DNA of 64,000 nucleotides from Roseovarius pelagicus (lineage in GTDB: Bacteria; Pseudomonadota; Alphaproteobacteria; Rhodobacterales; Rhodobacteraceae): NCBI RefSeq assembly GCF_025639885.1, contig NZ_CP106738.1:868001-932000 (forward strand), read 5' to 3'. The position numbers and the translations under genes are program-made. This document shows, piece by piece, positions 1 through 11,200 of the stretch (position 1 is its first letter; every line of letters begins with the position of its first letter). The notes under the pieces are model-generated. The model saw only the letters and a list, made by a program, of their open reading frames with translations, ran no database searches and was not told the origin of the DNA.

Positions 1-152
1 GTCGATTTACCCGCCCCCGAGGGCGCGACCAGCGCCACGATCTCTCCGGGTGCCAATGTCAGTTCGGCCCCCTTGAGCACCGCAACTTCACTTTGCAGAC
101 CTTTGTTATAGACCTTTTCCAAGCCACTCAGGCGCAGCACAGCTTCACTCAT
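1..152 (-). CDS. lolD: Lipoprotein-releasing ABC transporter ATPase LolD (5' end only)
   Basis: The first 50 residues of an ABC ATPase are present; the rest lies beyond the window edge. It begins MSEAVLRLSGLEKVYNKG and reaches a Walker A motif, APSGAGKS, just at the edge. LolD powers extraction of outer-membrane lipoproteins from the inner membrane. The start codon overlaps the stop of the permease gene by 8 bases, so the two are translationally coupled, and the permease partner makes the Lol assignment much more likely than a generic ABC ATPase. Confidence 0.85.
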   Translation of the reverse strand, partial: MSEAVLRLSGLEKVYNKGLQSEVAVLKGAELTLAPGEIVALVAPSGAGKS

Positions 153-1434
153 AGCGCAACGCCTCTACCGGGTTCATCCGCGCCGCGCGCCGCGCCGGAA
201 AAATGGTGACGATAAACGACAGGCCCAGCGACAATGCCACGGCAGAGATCACATCCGTCAGCTCCAGCTTGGCTGGCAAATGATAGATACCCCGGATGGA
301 TGGGTCCCATACCTGCCCACCCATCAGATAATTCACCATGCTGAAAATCGGGTCGATATAGATCGCAAAGAGACAGCCCAGAATTACCCCGAACACGGTG
401 CCGATGATCCCGGTGAACGCGCCACAGATGAAAAAGACGCGCAAAACCGATCCTTCGGTCAGACCCATGGTGCGCAGAATACCGATGTCGCGGCCCTTGT
501 TCTTGACCAGCATGATCAGCCCGCTGGTGATGTTCATCGCCGCGATCAGCACGAGGATCGACAGGATGATGAACATGACGTTATCCTCGACCTCTAGCGC
601 GCGCAGGAACCCACCGCTGGCGTCCTGCCACGTCCAGATCAGCGAGCGGTCGCCCGCCGCGCGGATCAGGTCCAGCCCCATATTGCCGACGGTCTCCGGG
701 CGCTCCACCATGACTTCCAACTCGTCCGCCTGCCCCTCGCGGTTGAAAAACGACTGCGCTTCGGCAAAGGGCATGTAGATGCGCACGCGGTCAATGTCAT
801 AGCGCCCGGCGGTAAAGATATAGACCACATCATAGGCGTTCACCCTTGGGCTGGTGCCAAACGCCGTCTTGACCCCTCCGGGCGAGATAATCTTGATCCG
901 GTCGCCGACGCTGACACCCAGTTCACGCGCCACTCCTGAACCGATCGCCAACCCTTCGCCAAATCGATCGATGTCACCTTGCCCGGTTTCGGGGTTGGCG
1001 ATGCGCGGGATGGTTTTGAGGTTTTCCAGCGTGATGCCGAATATCTGCACACCGGCGTTGCGGTCGCGGGCATTGGCCATGACCTGCGCCTTGACCAGCG
1101 GGGCCACGCGCGTAACGCCGGGCACCGCACGCACCCGTTCGGCCATCGCATCGTAATCCTCCAGCATCCGGTCGACACGCCCGGTCACGGCATCGACCTC
1201 ACCTGCGTTATAGATCGTCACATGAGCGTTCGAGCCCAGAATCGTATCCACAAACTCGGCGCGAAAACCAGAACGCACGGCGAGCGTCGCGATCAGCGCA
1301 AACACTGCCAGCGTGATCCCGATCAGCGATATCCACGTCATCACGCTCACGCCGCCCTCGGCGCGTTTGGCGCGCAAATAGCGCCACGCGATCATCCATT
1401 CAAATGGGGCGAAAGGGGCTGGAGAGCCTGCCAA
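145..1434 (-). CDS. lolC: LolC/LolE-family lipoprotein-releasing permease
   Basis: 429-residue inner-membrane permease that works with LolD to release lipoproteins to LolA. It has the FtsX/MacB-type layout: one membrane segment near residues 32-54, a large periplasmic domain of about 230 residues, then three membrane segments in the last 140 residues ending NPVEALRYE. Alphaproteobacteria usually carry a single LolC/E hybrid rather than separate LolC and LolE, so the symbol is approximate. It overlaps lolD by 8 bases and starts 54 bases after the DUF2937 gene on the same strand, which suggests one transcript. Confidence 0.9.
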   Translation of the reverse strand: MAGSPAPFAPFEWMIAWRYLRAKRAEGGVSVMTWISLIGITLAVFALIATLAVRSGFRAEFVDTILGSNAHVTIYNAGEVDAVTGRVDRMLEDYDAMAERVRAVPGVTRVAPLVKAQVMANARDRNAGVQIFGITLENLKTIPRIANPETGQGDIDRFGEGLAIGSGVARELGVSVGDRIKIISPGGVKTAFGTSPRVNAYDVVYIFTAGRYDIDRVRIYMPFAEAQSFFNREGQADELEVMVERPETVGNMGLDLIRAAGDRSLIWTWQDASGGFLRALEVEDNVMFIILSILVLIAAMNITSGLIMLVKNKGRDIGILRTMGLTEGSVLRVFFICGAFTGIIGTVFGVILGCLFAIYIDPIFSMVNYLMGGQVWDPSIRGIYHLPAKLELTDVISAVALSLGLSFIVTIFPARRAARMNPVEALRYE

Positions 1435-1488
1435 CTGCGATACCTCGATATTATTTTGCGCGCAGAGTGCGCCGGGGCTGCACAGACG

Positions 1489-1992
1489 TCAAGCGCGCAC
1501 GCCCCTGCGCCCGAACAGCATTTTCAGCAGACCGAAAAGCCCAGTCAGCAAGCCCAGCCCACCGAAAAACCCCAAACCTGCAAAAACGGCCCCCTCGAAG
1601 GTCAGCGGCAACGCCGGCTTGAAATCCGACCATGCCGCCGTTGCGATTTCCGCGTCGGTCAGGCTGCCTGCGTTGTAGGCGCGGGTGAATGGTCCGGCCT
1701 CGCGCAGCGCGATCAGGTCCGCGCTGAGACGGTTGTAGCGCGCCAGCGTCTCGCCCATAGTCTGCGCCCGCGCAGCGCCCATCTGCCCACCTTGTTGCAG
1801 GTCGGCGAGCGCCTCATCGCGAGTGAAGCCTTGTTCGGTTGCGTCAGTGTCAAATTCAGCGACAAAGCGGCTTAGCTCATCCACCGCACCGGCCAGACGC
1901 TGGGTATACTGCTGCGAATATTCGGGGAACTGCGACAGACCCGCCGCACCCGCCAGCCCACCTGCGAATGTCACCGCCCTGAGAAACATCAC
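1489..1992 (-). CDS. DUF2937 family membrane protein
   Basis: 167 residues. An N-terminal hydrophobic stretch is followed by a helical charged region beginning FPEYSQQYTQRLAGAVDEL and a C-terminal membrane segment rich in Gly and Leu (about residues 130-158), then a basic tail. This matches the DUF2937 family as I remember it from Rhodobacterales; no biochemical role is known to me. From memory its usual neighbours are proS on one side and lolC on the other. Here lolC is in place but proS is more than 23 kb away, beyond the secretion cassette. Confidence 0.7.
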   Translation of the reverse strand: MMFLRAVTFAGGLAGAAGLSQFPEYSQQYTQRLAGAVDELSRFVAEFDTDATEQGFTRDEALADLQQGGQMGAARAQTMGETLARYNRLSADLIALREAGPFTRAYNAGSLTDAEIATAAWSDFKPALPLTFEGAVFAGLGFFGGLGLLTGLFGLLKMLFGRRGVRA

Positions 1993-2298
1993 CCCTCACC
2001 CGCTATCGTTGCACTGGCTACCACGAAGAACTTTCCCTCATCATTCAATGGATACTGGCTCATACAATGGTCCGAATTCGCCGAACAGATTCAGGCGCAG
2101 TATAAGCGAACCTTTGCCCGGGCTGATAGGTTGGAAACGTGTTCCGCAGCGTGATGCCGAATCTGAAAGAGGCGGTTATCGCGGAATATCGCTATTCCTT
2201 GGCCTTTCCGCCAATTCAAAGCTCAGCGACATTGGCGCCATAAAAGCCATGTAAGGCGCACACTACCATGTTGCTATCATCTGGTCTGTGCGGTGCCG
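1993..2298. other. Intergenic gap between DUF2937 gene and adhesin 3' end
   Basis: About 306 bases without a convincing gene. It must hold the promoter of the DUF2937-lolC-lolD transcript and the 3' end of the adhesin transcript, both on the minus strand. I see no strong hairpin followed by a T-run. This is one edge of the presumed inserted block; I did not find an obvious repeat matching the other edge. Confidence 0.5.
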
Positions 2299-5200
2299 TC
2301 ACCCTGGCGCGCCGTTAGCCTGCGGCACTCCAGAGCTTGCCATGATCAACGGCAACCGCACGATACGATCGCCGCGCGGGCCACGTATCGTAACCGACCG
2401 CAATGTCAGCACCTTGCCTACCGTGCCCTCGACTTCATCCTCGACCACAAAATTATGTGCGACAATGGTCTCATCCGCCTGCAACACCACAAGTGCCTCC
2501 ACAATCTCTGCAACTGTGCGTCCGGCGGTCAAGGATTGCGTCACGTCATTCAACACCGTGAGGTTTCGGGTGACGAGGTTACGACCATTGGTGACTTCGA
2601 AATCGACAGCACTCATGTCTTGGGTAACAACCTGAACAGTGTCCTTATCGCTGTTTGCAGTGAACACCCGTTGGGCCAACAAACTGAAATCACGCTGGAT
2701 GAAACGTGTATCGCCGCCAATGCGGGTATCCGTGACAACCAGACGCGATGCGCCTGTCCGCAGTTCGGTAACGCCTGCAGCGGTCCCGACGCGCACACCA
2801 TCCAGTCGCAGGGTTCCGTCCCAGTTATTGCCGAAACCACTTGTGTCACTGGCCGCCAGCGACAGCGGATCGCCCAACAGCACATCCGGCCCCGCACCGA
2901 TAACGGTCAAAGCGGCGCTATCGGTGAACTTGCCCCCCGGCGCGGTCAGCCCGACCGTCAAGCCATCGGCTGGCGTCGCATCCGACAGCTTGGCCATCAC
3001 ATTGCGGCCAACCATGTTGACCTTATCGGATGCCGTCGCGATACCGACAGAGAGCCGGTTTTCGGTTACCAGATCCAGCATCGTCGGCGATTTGGCCAGC
3101 ACGGTACGATAGAAATCGGGCCGGACAAGCCCCAGACCCACAGCATCCTCGATCTGAACAGATGCCCGGCCAACGCGATTCACCGTCAGGTTACGCCCGG
3201 ACGTAACCGAGACCGCTTTACCGCTGCCGATCAGGCCGACGGTCAGATCCTCCGGCGCAAAGAGCGTCACGCCCAGATTGTCAGAGATCACTGACGCGAT
3301 GGTCAGGCTCCCTGTCGCCTCGCGCACAGCGATCCGGTCCCTGGCAAACATGCGAACCACCGCACCATCGCGTGTCTCAAGCGTCATATCGGTGAACAGG
3401 TCCTGATCAATCGATCCACCAAAGCCGTATATGCCGACATCGTCCGCTTCGACGACGCCAGACTTGGCATGCACGCCGCCGCCTGCTGCCAGAATCAGCT
3501 TCTTGCCATCTGCGGCCTTGGCGAATTCAAAGTCGAGCGACCCGCCGGCGAAGATTTCCAACATGCCGGTCTCCGCGATGCCGCGCGCCAAATCCAGCGA
3601 GTTGAGGTTGTTCAGATGCAAATCACCCCGAGCCTGTACGATGTCGAGCCGTCTGAGCCGGGTCTCGAACCCCAGCGGGCCGGTTACGGTGCTGCGTCCA
3701 AGGCGAATACGCGCATCAGATCCCCGTGCATCGCCAATAAACCGCGCGCCTATGACCCCGGGCGCAAGGAACAGGTCACCAGCGACATCCACGTCGATGG
3801 AACGGCGCTCCGACGCATTGCCGGTTACGATCCCCACAGTGAGATCGGTGCCGACCTTCAATGTAGCAGCGCCCGCCATGGCAGTGATCGGTGTCGTGTT
3901 ACTGCGCATCACCAACGCGCGTTGGGTTTCAACCGAAATATCACCCGTCTGGGAAACCACCCCGGCATCGAGTGTGAGGCTGGCCACGTCGATGTTGACG
4001 GACTGCCCCTCGCCCCGGACGCCACGGTCTCCGATCGTCAGGTCAGTGCCACGTCCTATCAGCTCTATCCGACCTGTTCCCGCAGTAAGTGCCGCATCAA
4101 GCCGCGCGGTTTTGGCCCCCGCGAATGACAGGCGCAGGTCGCCCGCAGTCGTGATTGCACGAACTGGCCCGCCATTGACTGTAACAAGCTTGTCACGACC
4201 GATGCCATTGGCGGCAGTGAGGCGGATCTCCGCGCCCGACACTTGCCCCGCCAGCAATGTGCCATCCTCTATGTCGAGCGCAACGTTACCTCCCGCCGCG
4301 ACATTGCCGAACCGCACATCTCCACCCGTCAGAGCCACGTTGATGTTCTGCGCCGCCGCCATTTCAACTGTCGCAGTTGTGGGCACCTCCATCCGCAGCG
4401 CACCACCAGCACCATCCGAAATTGCCCCGTTCTGCGCGACGAGTGTCACTGTGCGGCCAACCGTAAAACCACCCTGACCGGTAATGGAGCGCGTTGCCGT
4501 CAACGTTAGAACCTGATCTTTGCCCGCAGTGACTCGCTCGCTCAGGATCAGATCGCGCGCAGCCGTGACATCAATGCCGCCCAGCCCGCTTTCGAGAACG
4601 CCCAGCCGCAGATCACCCACTGTATTGCGCAGACTCATGTCACCCGCGCTGCGCGCCGTGACAATCGTGCTGTCATCTGCGGCGAAGCGGAATGCGCCCC
4701 CTGCGGCGCCACCGATCGCGCCCTCGCGCGATTGCAGCTCAATACGCGCGCCGCCCAATTGCGTCTCATCTGTCGAGAACAGGTCGTTCGTCGCGACCAG
4801 TCTTGTGGTTCCGGTGGGTATCGGTGTGATTTCGCCCACCCGCAGGACACCCGCGCCGCTTACAGTGACGTTTCCGGTGCCGGACGACGCCTTTGTAATG
4901 CTCAGATCAGTCACCGCATTCACTGTGACATCAGAGCGCGCGCTGCTGATCGACAGGCGCGCAAGATCAACGTCAATTGCCCCTTCAACCGTGCCGACAG
5001 ACACCACGGCGCCGCCATTCTGGGCAATCAACCGTGTCGGTCGACCTGCTATGGCGCGACGCAACGTGCCACCCGCGATCAGAGTCATCGCCGCATCATC
5101 ATTGGCCGCGCTGGTCACGGTACCCAGTATCAGGTCGCTGCCTGCGTCAAAGCGCAATGTGCCAAAACCGCCATCGACCCGCGCATTCGGATCGCTAACG

Positions 5201-8200
5201 TCGATGTTATTCTGGCTCAACAATACAATGCTGCCGGTAGCGGTCTGCACCGTGCCGTCAATTTCGACGGATGCCGCAGTCAGTGTTACATCACCGCCAA
5301 TGGATTTCACCGCCCCACCAGAGGCGACCCTTAGCAGGCCACCCGGCTGGCGCAATGCGATGTTGCCGTCTCGGCCCGCCTCGACCTGCGTCAGCACGAC
5401 AACAGGCGTGGCTGCAAACTCCACATTAATATCACCTGCAAAGCTGCCCGCACTGAACGATCCGGTCTTAACCGCAAGCGGGCCAGTCAGCCCCTGAATA
5501 TCGCCGAAAGCAGAAAGCGCGATGTCCGCCCCTGAGATGTTCGCCGCGCGCAGGTCACCAGCGCCTGCAATCAGTTGCACGCGACCCTTGGCAACCACGC
5601 CACGCAGCAGGAAATCGGCGCCCAGCTGTGCGACATGAATATCGGTCTCGGCAGACAGTGAAATCGCACCATCAGAAACGCGGAACCGACCGGTCAGACC
5701 ATCGACACCGCCGATACTGCCCTTGGTGGTAGTCATCTTGAGCAATGTCGCGGTGATCGTCGTGTCGCCTTCTGCGATAGCATCAGCGGTGAGGTCGATG
5801 CGCCCACCCGTTTGCAATGTACCGAGGCGCAGAATGCCATCAACACCGATGGTGACGTCGCCTGTCGCGCTCATCCCGACCAAATCTAGATTGCCGGTAT
5901 TCTGAACGTTCAGGTTCTTGTTGGTAATCGCAACGTCCAGCGCGCTGATTTGGGTTTGTAGAACGTCGCCCGGTATGTCGGTCGCCCGCAACCGGGTCAC
6001 GGCTGCTGCCTGCGTGGTCACCAGCATTGGCCCTTCCAGTCCGGGCACACCTGTCAGCGTCTTGGCCACAGTCACGCCCAGCCCGCTACCCGCAGAAACC
6101 CGACCCAACGTGGCATTGCCACCGATCATAAGATCGACTCTGCCGTTGACCGACTGAACGCCAAAGGTGTTTTCAGAGAAGCTGAAATCCCCGCCGGTCG
6201 TCAGCTTCAGGTCGCCGCCAATCGTGGTAAGCGCCCCGCCGCGTGCGAGAAGAACCGGCGTATTGCCAGCAGTCAGCGTCAGACCATGATCGCCACCGGT
6301 GCGGATATCACCCAGCCCGATTGCCGGAGCTGAGAAACTGCTGTTCAAGGCCAGATTTATCGCCCCGCCAAAGCTGCGCGCCGTGATGAGATCTGTTTCG
6401 AGCGGAACCGGTGCCACGGTGCCGATGCCCCCCGGCGCGACCAGCGTCACTTCGGGTGCGCGGATGGAACCTGCCCCCAGTATGCGACCACTTGGCATGA
6501 AAATATCAACCGGTTGCGCCGAGGTGATCCGCCCGATGGCCAGATCGCCCGGCAGCGTGATCCGCGTCACCAGCCCCTCGCCCGCCGTTTGTGTCAACGA
6601 CGAAATAGTGAGGTTGTCCGCCTCGGAAATGGACAGGCTGGTCGGTGCGTCTGCCGATCCGGTCGACGTGTAGCTGAACCCTGTCAGCGCAGTCGACAGC
6701 GGGCCAAATGCGCCGCCGACATCGCCACCTGTCGTCAGTTTCAGCGTGCCGCCCTGAACGTCTGGACCACCCAAACGCGTGCCCGTCAGGCCATCTGCCG
6801 CGACCACCGTAAGAGTGGATTGTGTGCCGAAATCGATCACACCAGTGCGTGCGCCATCCTCTACGACGCGGATTGCACCGGCCGAAACGATCCGACCGCC
6901 GCCACCTAGCGACGTGGCCAGAAGCGTCAGATCATCTTTGGTTTCGGCAAATGCATCTTGGCCCGTGGCCAATACGACACGCGCATCTCCGGGCAGTTCG
7001 AACCGGATCGGTGCATCACTTGCGCCGATGTTACGCGCAGTGAGGCTCAGCGTGCCACTGCCGATGATCCGCGGCGCACCGGTGGGCCGGGCATCGGTCA
7101 AATTTTCGAGAACGGTCAGGCGAATATCACCGCCAGAGAATACTGACGCCACCGGCAGATCACCTTCGGGTGCCGCGACAAAGATACCAGCACCCGCGCG
7201 GGCATCAAAGCTGCCGCCATCCGTGATCTCGACCTCGACCGAGGTGGTGACGGTCCCGATAGACCCATCGCGCCCGGCCTCCAGCACCACTTGTGCACCC
7301 GCGACGGCCACATTAAAGATACTGTCCGTCTGCGTCAGGTTGCCTTCGGCTTTGATCAGGGTCAGCCCCGAGGATGCGGCAGCGGCGATTTGCAATGGCG
7401 TCCGCGCGCCGAGCAACATGTTCTGCCCACCAGCAAGAGCGACAACACTCCCCACAGGCACATCCCCATCGAACGCCGTTGACGCCAGATTCAGGTCATC
7501 GCGGCGTGCGACAAAGGTATTCCCCTGATCAAAGAATATATCACCAACTTCGGCGGCCCCCAGCGCAGCGAGGTCGGCAGTGGACAACGCGTCGTCATCC
7601 GCCCCCAGAATGCGCAATGGTGCCAAGCCAGTGCCGATATCCTTAGTGGCAAAGAGGACGATATCGCCGGCAGCACGGATATTTGGGTCTTCATCACGGA
7701 TCTGGGTCGCGGCACTGCGGCGTACCAATCCGGCATCGACGAAACGCTCTAGCTCGTTTTGCGTCCACGTCGCATCAGCCAGAACCTCGGCGCGCAGCAC
7801 CTCTGGAATCCGAGCCTGAAAATTGGGATCGAAATCCGTCTGTGCGTCCCATTCCGCCCGCAATGTTGCAAGCTGCGCATCGAACGCCTCAAGCGTAGAC
7901 GCGTCCCCTGCATTTGCTTGCAGTCTCTGGCGCACGGCCGCGCTGTCCGCGTCCAGCGAGGCTGTGTCAGTCGGCTTGCCCGCCTTGCGTGCACGCCAGA
8001 AGGCGACGTAGCGCGCCTGTTCGGCCGCTTGCAGCCCATCAATCTGGCGCGCGACACGCGCCGCCGCACTATCCGTGCCCTCGATCAAAGCCAGATCACC
8101 AGCCCACAGGTCAATCAATTCGCCTTGTGTCCGCAGGTCCTCGCGTTCGATCGGATTGGCATCCAGAATGGAGCCATCACTCACGGTAAGCTGTATGTTG

Positions 8201-11200
8201 CCTGTTCGCGACTGAACATCACGCAGGTTCAGATCACCTTGACGCGCCGTCAACGCAATATCGCCCTCGGCGGTCGCCGTGATTGCGCCGCCGGTGTTCA
8301 CTACTGTGAGCCTTGTGACACCATTCGTCCCGCCAATGCGCCCGCCACCAGCAGCGAGGAAAATGTCACCGCCAATAATGACGTTTGCATCGTCCTTTTC
8401 GCCGAGAATGGAGCCCGCGGCAGTGAGTTCCAGCAGCGAGCCATCGCCTGTGTCCGAATCTAACGACACAGCACTTTCGAGCAGCATATCGCCTGCAATT
8501 TCGTGAATTTTGACAACATCCCGACCGAACACGCTCAAGGTTCCATCCGGCACCAGATTGGTTCTCAGGGCATTGTTGGATGCACCCAGAACGGTGCCGC
8601 GGCCGGCCCCAATCACCAATTCCTTGGCGACAATCGTCACCTTGTCATTTAGCGCGCTCAGACTGCCGAGATCGGATACGAGCAATGTGCGTCCGGTGCT
8701 ATTGCGCACCAGATCGCTCAGCAGAAGATCGCCCTGCAGGTCGATATCCACGTCGCCCCGATCCAGCCCACGGAACAGAATGTCTATGGGCAAATCGGCC
8801 TTCAGGACGTGCCGGGTGAAAATTTCGTCGCCGATGATCTTTCCCGGAAAACCGTTAACGCCGGGCTGGGTCAAATCCAACAAGGCAAAGTTGCTGGTCA
8901 GAACCCCATAATCGCTCTCTGTCGTAAAGATCGGCTCTGAAATAAAGCTGGAATTCTCCGGTGCGCTTAGCTTGGCGTTGGCGATATTTTCGCCGAATTT
9001 CACTTCGCGCAGTTGGTTAAAGAAGAACGCCTGCTTGATCGGGGTATACGTCGCTTTTCGCGCCCCATCCGCGGTGATCTGCTGCACCAATCGCGACGGT
9101 TGCGCCAGCGAGTTGCCACTGGCATCCGTCACAACGGTCGTTTGTTCATTGTCAAAGACGCGCAAGACTTGGCTGCCGTCTGCATCTACACCTCGACGGT
9201 ATTCCGTCGTCAGGAAGGCGCCCTTGGAGTTAGTCCGGTTCAGGTCAGTGATACGCACCAGACCTTCGACACCCTGCCCCGGTTCAGTCGAACCGCCCGT
9301 ATCAACGCGGCCAAACATGACCGGAGTGCGAACATTGGAATCCACAGTGACCGCCCCGAAACCATCGAATGCTTCGATAGACCCGAACCCGGTCGACGCG
9401 ATCTTGCCCACAATGGTGACCTGACCACCGCGTGTGATCATGTCATCGATTTCGATCCGGTCCTTGTCCAGGTTGTAGAAGACCGGCACGGTCGCCTGAA
9501 TGAACGGACTGTTATCGGCAACCACGTCGCCCGGCAGCACCGGCGTAAAGAGCAGCTTGCGCCCGGTCGCACCAGAGGCTTCGAGCGCGGCAATGTCGGC
9601 GTCCAGACCCTCGGCGATGCGCGCAGCATGACCAACGACCCCGGCCTCGATTGCGCCGGCGATGTTGATCACATCAGCGGTGATAAAGACATTCGCCCCT
9701 TGAATACGTGCGCCCGGATCGACGGCATTCGCGGATGTCACCCGGTCGAACGCCCCCGCATCGTAGGCACGCGAGAAGGTAAAGTCATCATTATCATGGC
9801 TATCGAACGTCAGGCGTGATTCCCCGCCGATGATATTGAACCCGTTTTCATCGATGGCGATTTCCGCCGACTGCAGGGCAACCGAATTGAAGAAATCGCG
9901 ATAGCGCGCCACCGGGTCCGGCCCGATATGTGCCAGCGTTTCCGTCGCGGTCAATGTAAAGTCACCGTTCGGTGCGGCCAGAATTGGGGTCAATGCCGAG
10001 ACGCTGCCACGTATGTCGATATCCGACTGGTTTGATACCACCCGCGCTACACCACGCAGGTTCGAAATCTCGCCCTCGACGGTGACGAAACCAACGCTGT
10101 TCGTCGTCGACACATTGATGACCGGCGGATCAGTGTCGGTGGCACTTTCAACCTCATAGTTCGCAGGCAAAAGTGTGATCGGAATGTTGAACGGATTTGT
10201 CGCGCGCGCTTGGGCGACAATGTCCGCCGCACTTTCCACTCTCACGTCGTTGAATGTGATGATCCCGCCGTCCAAACCGGAAATGGTCAAATCCTTGACC
10301 ACCAAGAATGATGCCTGAGCCGTGCGGATATCAATCAGCGCATCACCCGGTGCCACCAGCTTGCCGCCGGTGCTGCCCGACACCATATCAGCGCGCAGAT
10401 CGATATTGCCTTCGCGGGCGGTCACATCCTCGACGGTGATCAGCGCGCCGCGCACGTTCTGCGCGCGTGCCTTGCGCTCAAGCAGGTTGGTCAATTCGGC
10501 TTTTTGCCGTGTCTCGATCCGGTTCAGCGAAGCGCCCGGAATACCAGCGATACGGGCTTCTGCAGCGCTCACGAGCGGGCGCAGTTCGTCGATACGCGTA
10601 TCCAGACGGAACTTCAGAGATGTCTGCGCGCCAATTTCAAAATTGATACCGTCGGCCAGTTCGTCAGAATAACCGAACGATGCATTGTCCAACTTTCCGT
10701 TTTCATCGAGGATCAACGCCCGTTGATTTCGGTTACCCGCCCGGACAAGACCGTTGAGTTCAATCAGGTTCGTCGAAACGTCATTGCTGTCGTCGATCTC
10801 GACGTCGAGGCTGACGGGATCGCCTCCACCAATCGTGGAATTGAAGAATGTGCCAACCTCCGCGGCCGCTTCGCGGTAGAAATCCTTGCCCAAAGCGTAG
10901 CCACGTACTGTCCGGTCGCCAGCAACCGCAAAGATGTCCACATCACCCGCTGCCCGCAGGGATGAGTCCTCACCGATCACAACATCCGATCTTGTGTTCG
11001 CGGTGGCCGTTGCCGTCGGGTCCGTGCTGAACGGTACTGCCGTCCGGTTGAACGCGCGTCCCTCAGCGACAACGTTGATGATCTGTTCGCGCTCTCCAAC
11101 AAACCCTGCGAGAAGGCTCAGGTTGCCTTCGGTCAGAATCTCTGCTTCGGGATCAATCAGGATCCCGTGGTTGATTTCATACTCAGCCAATGCAGTCGCG

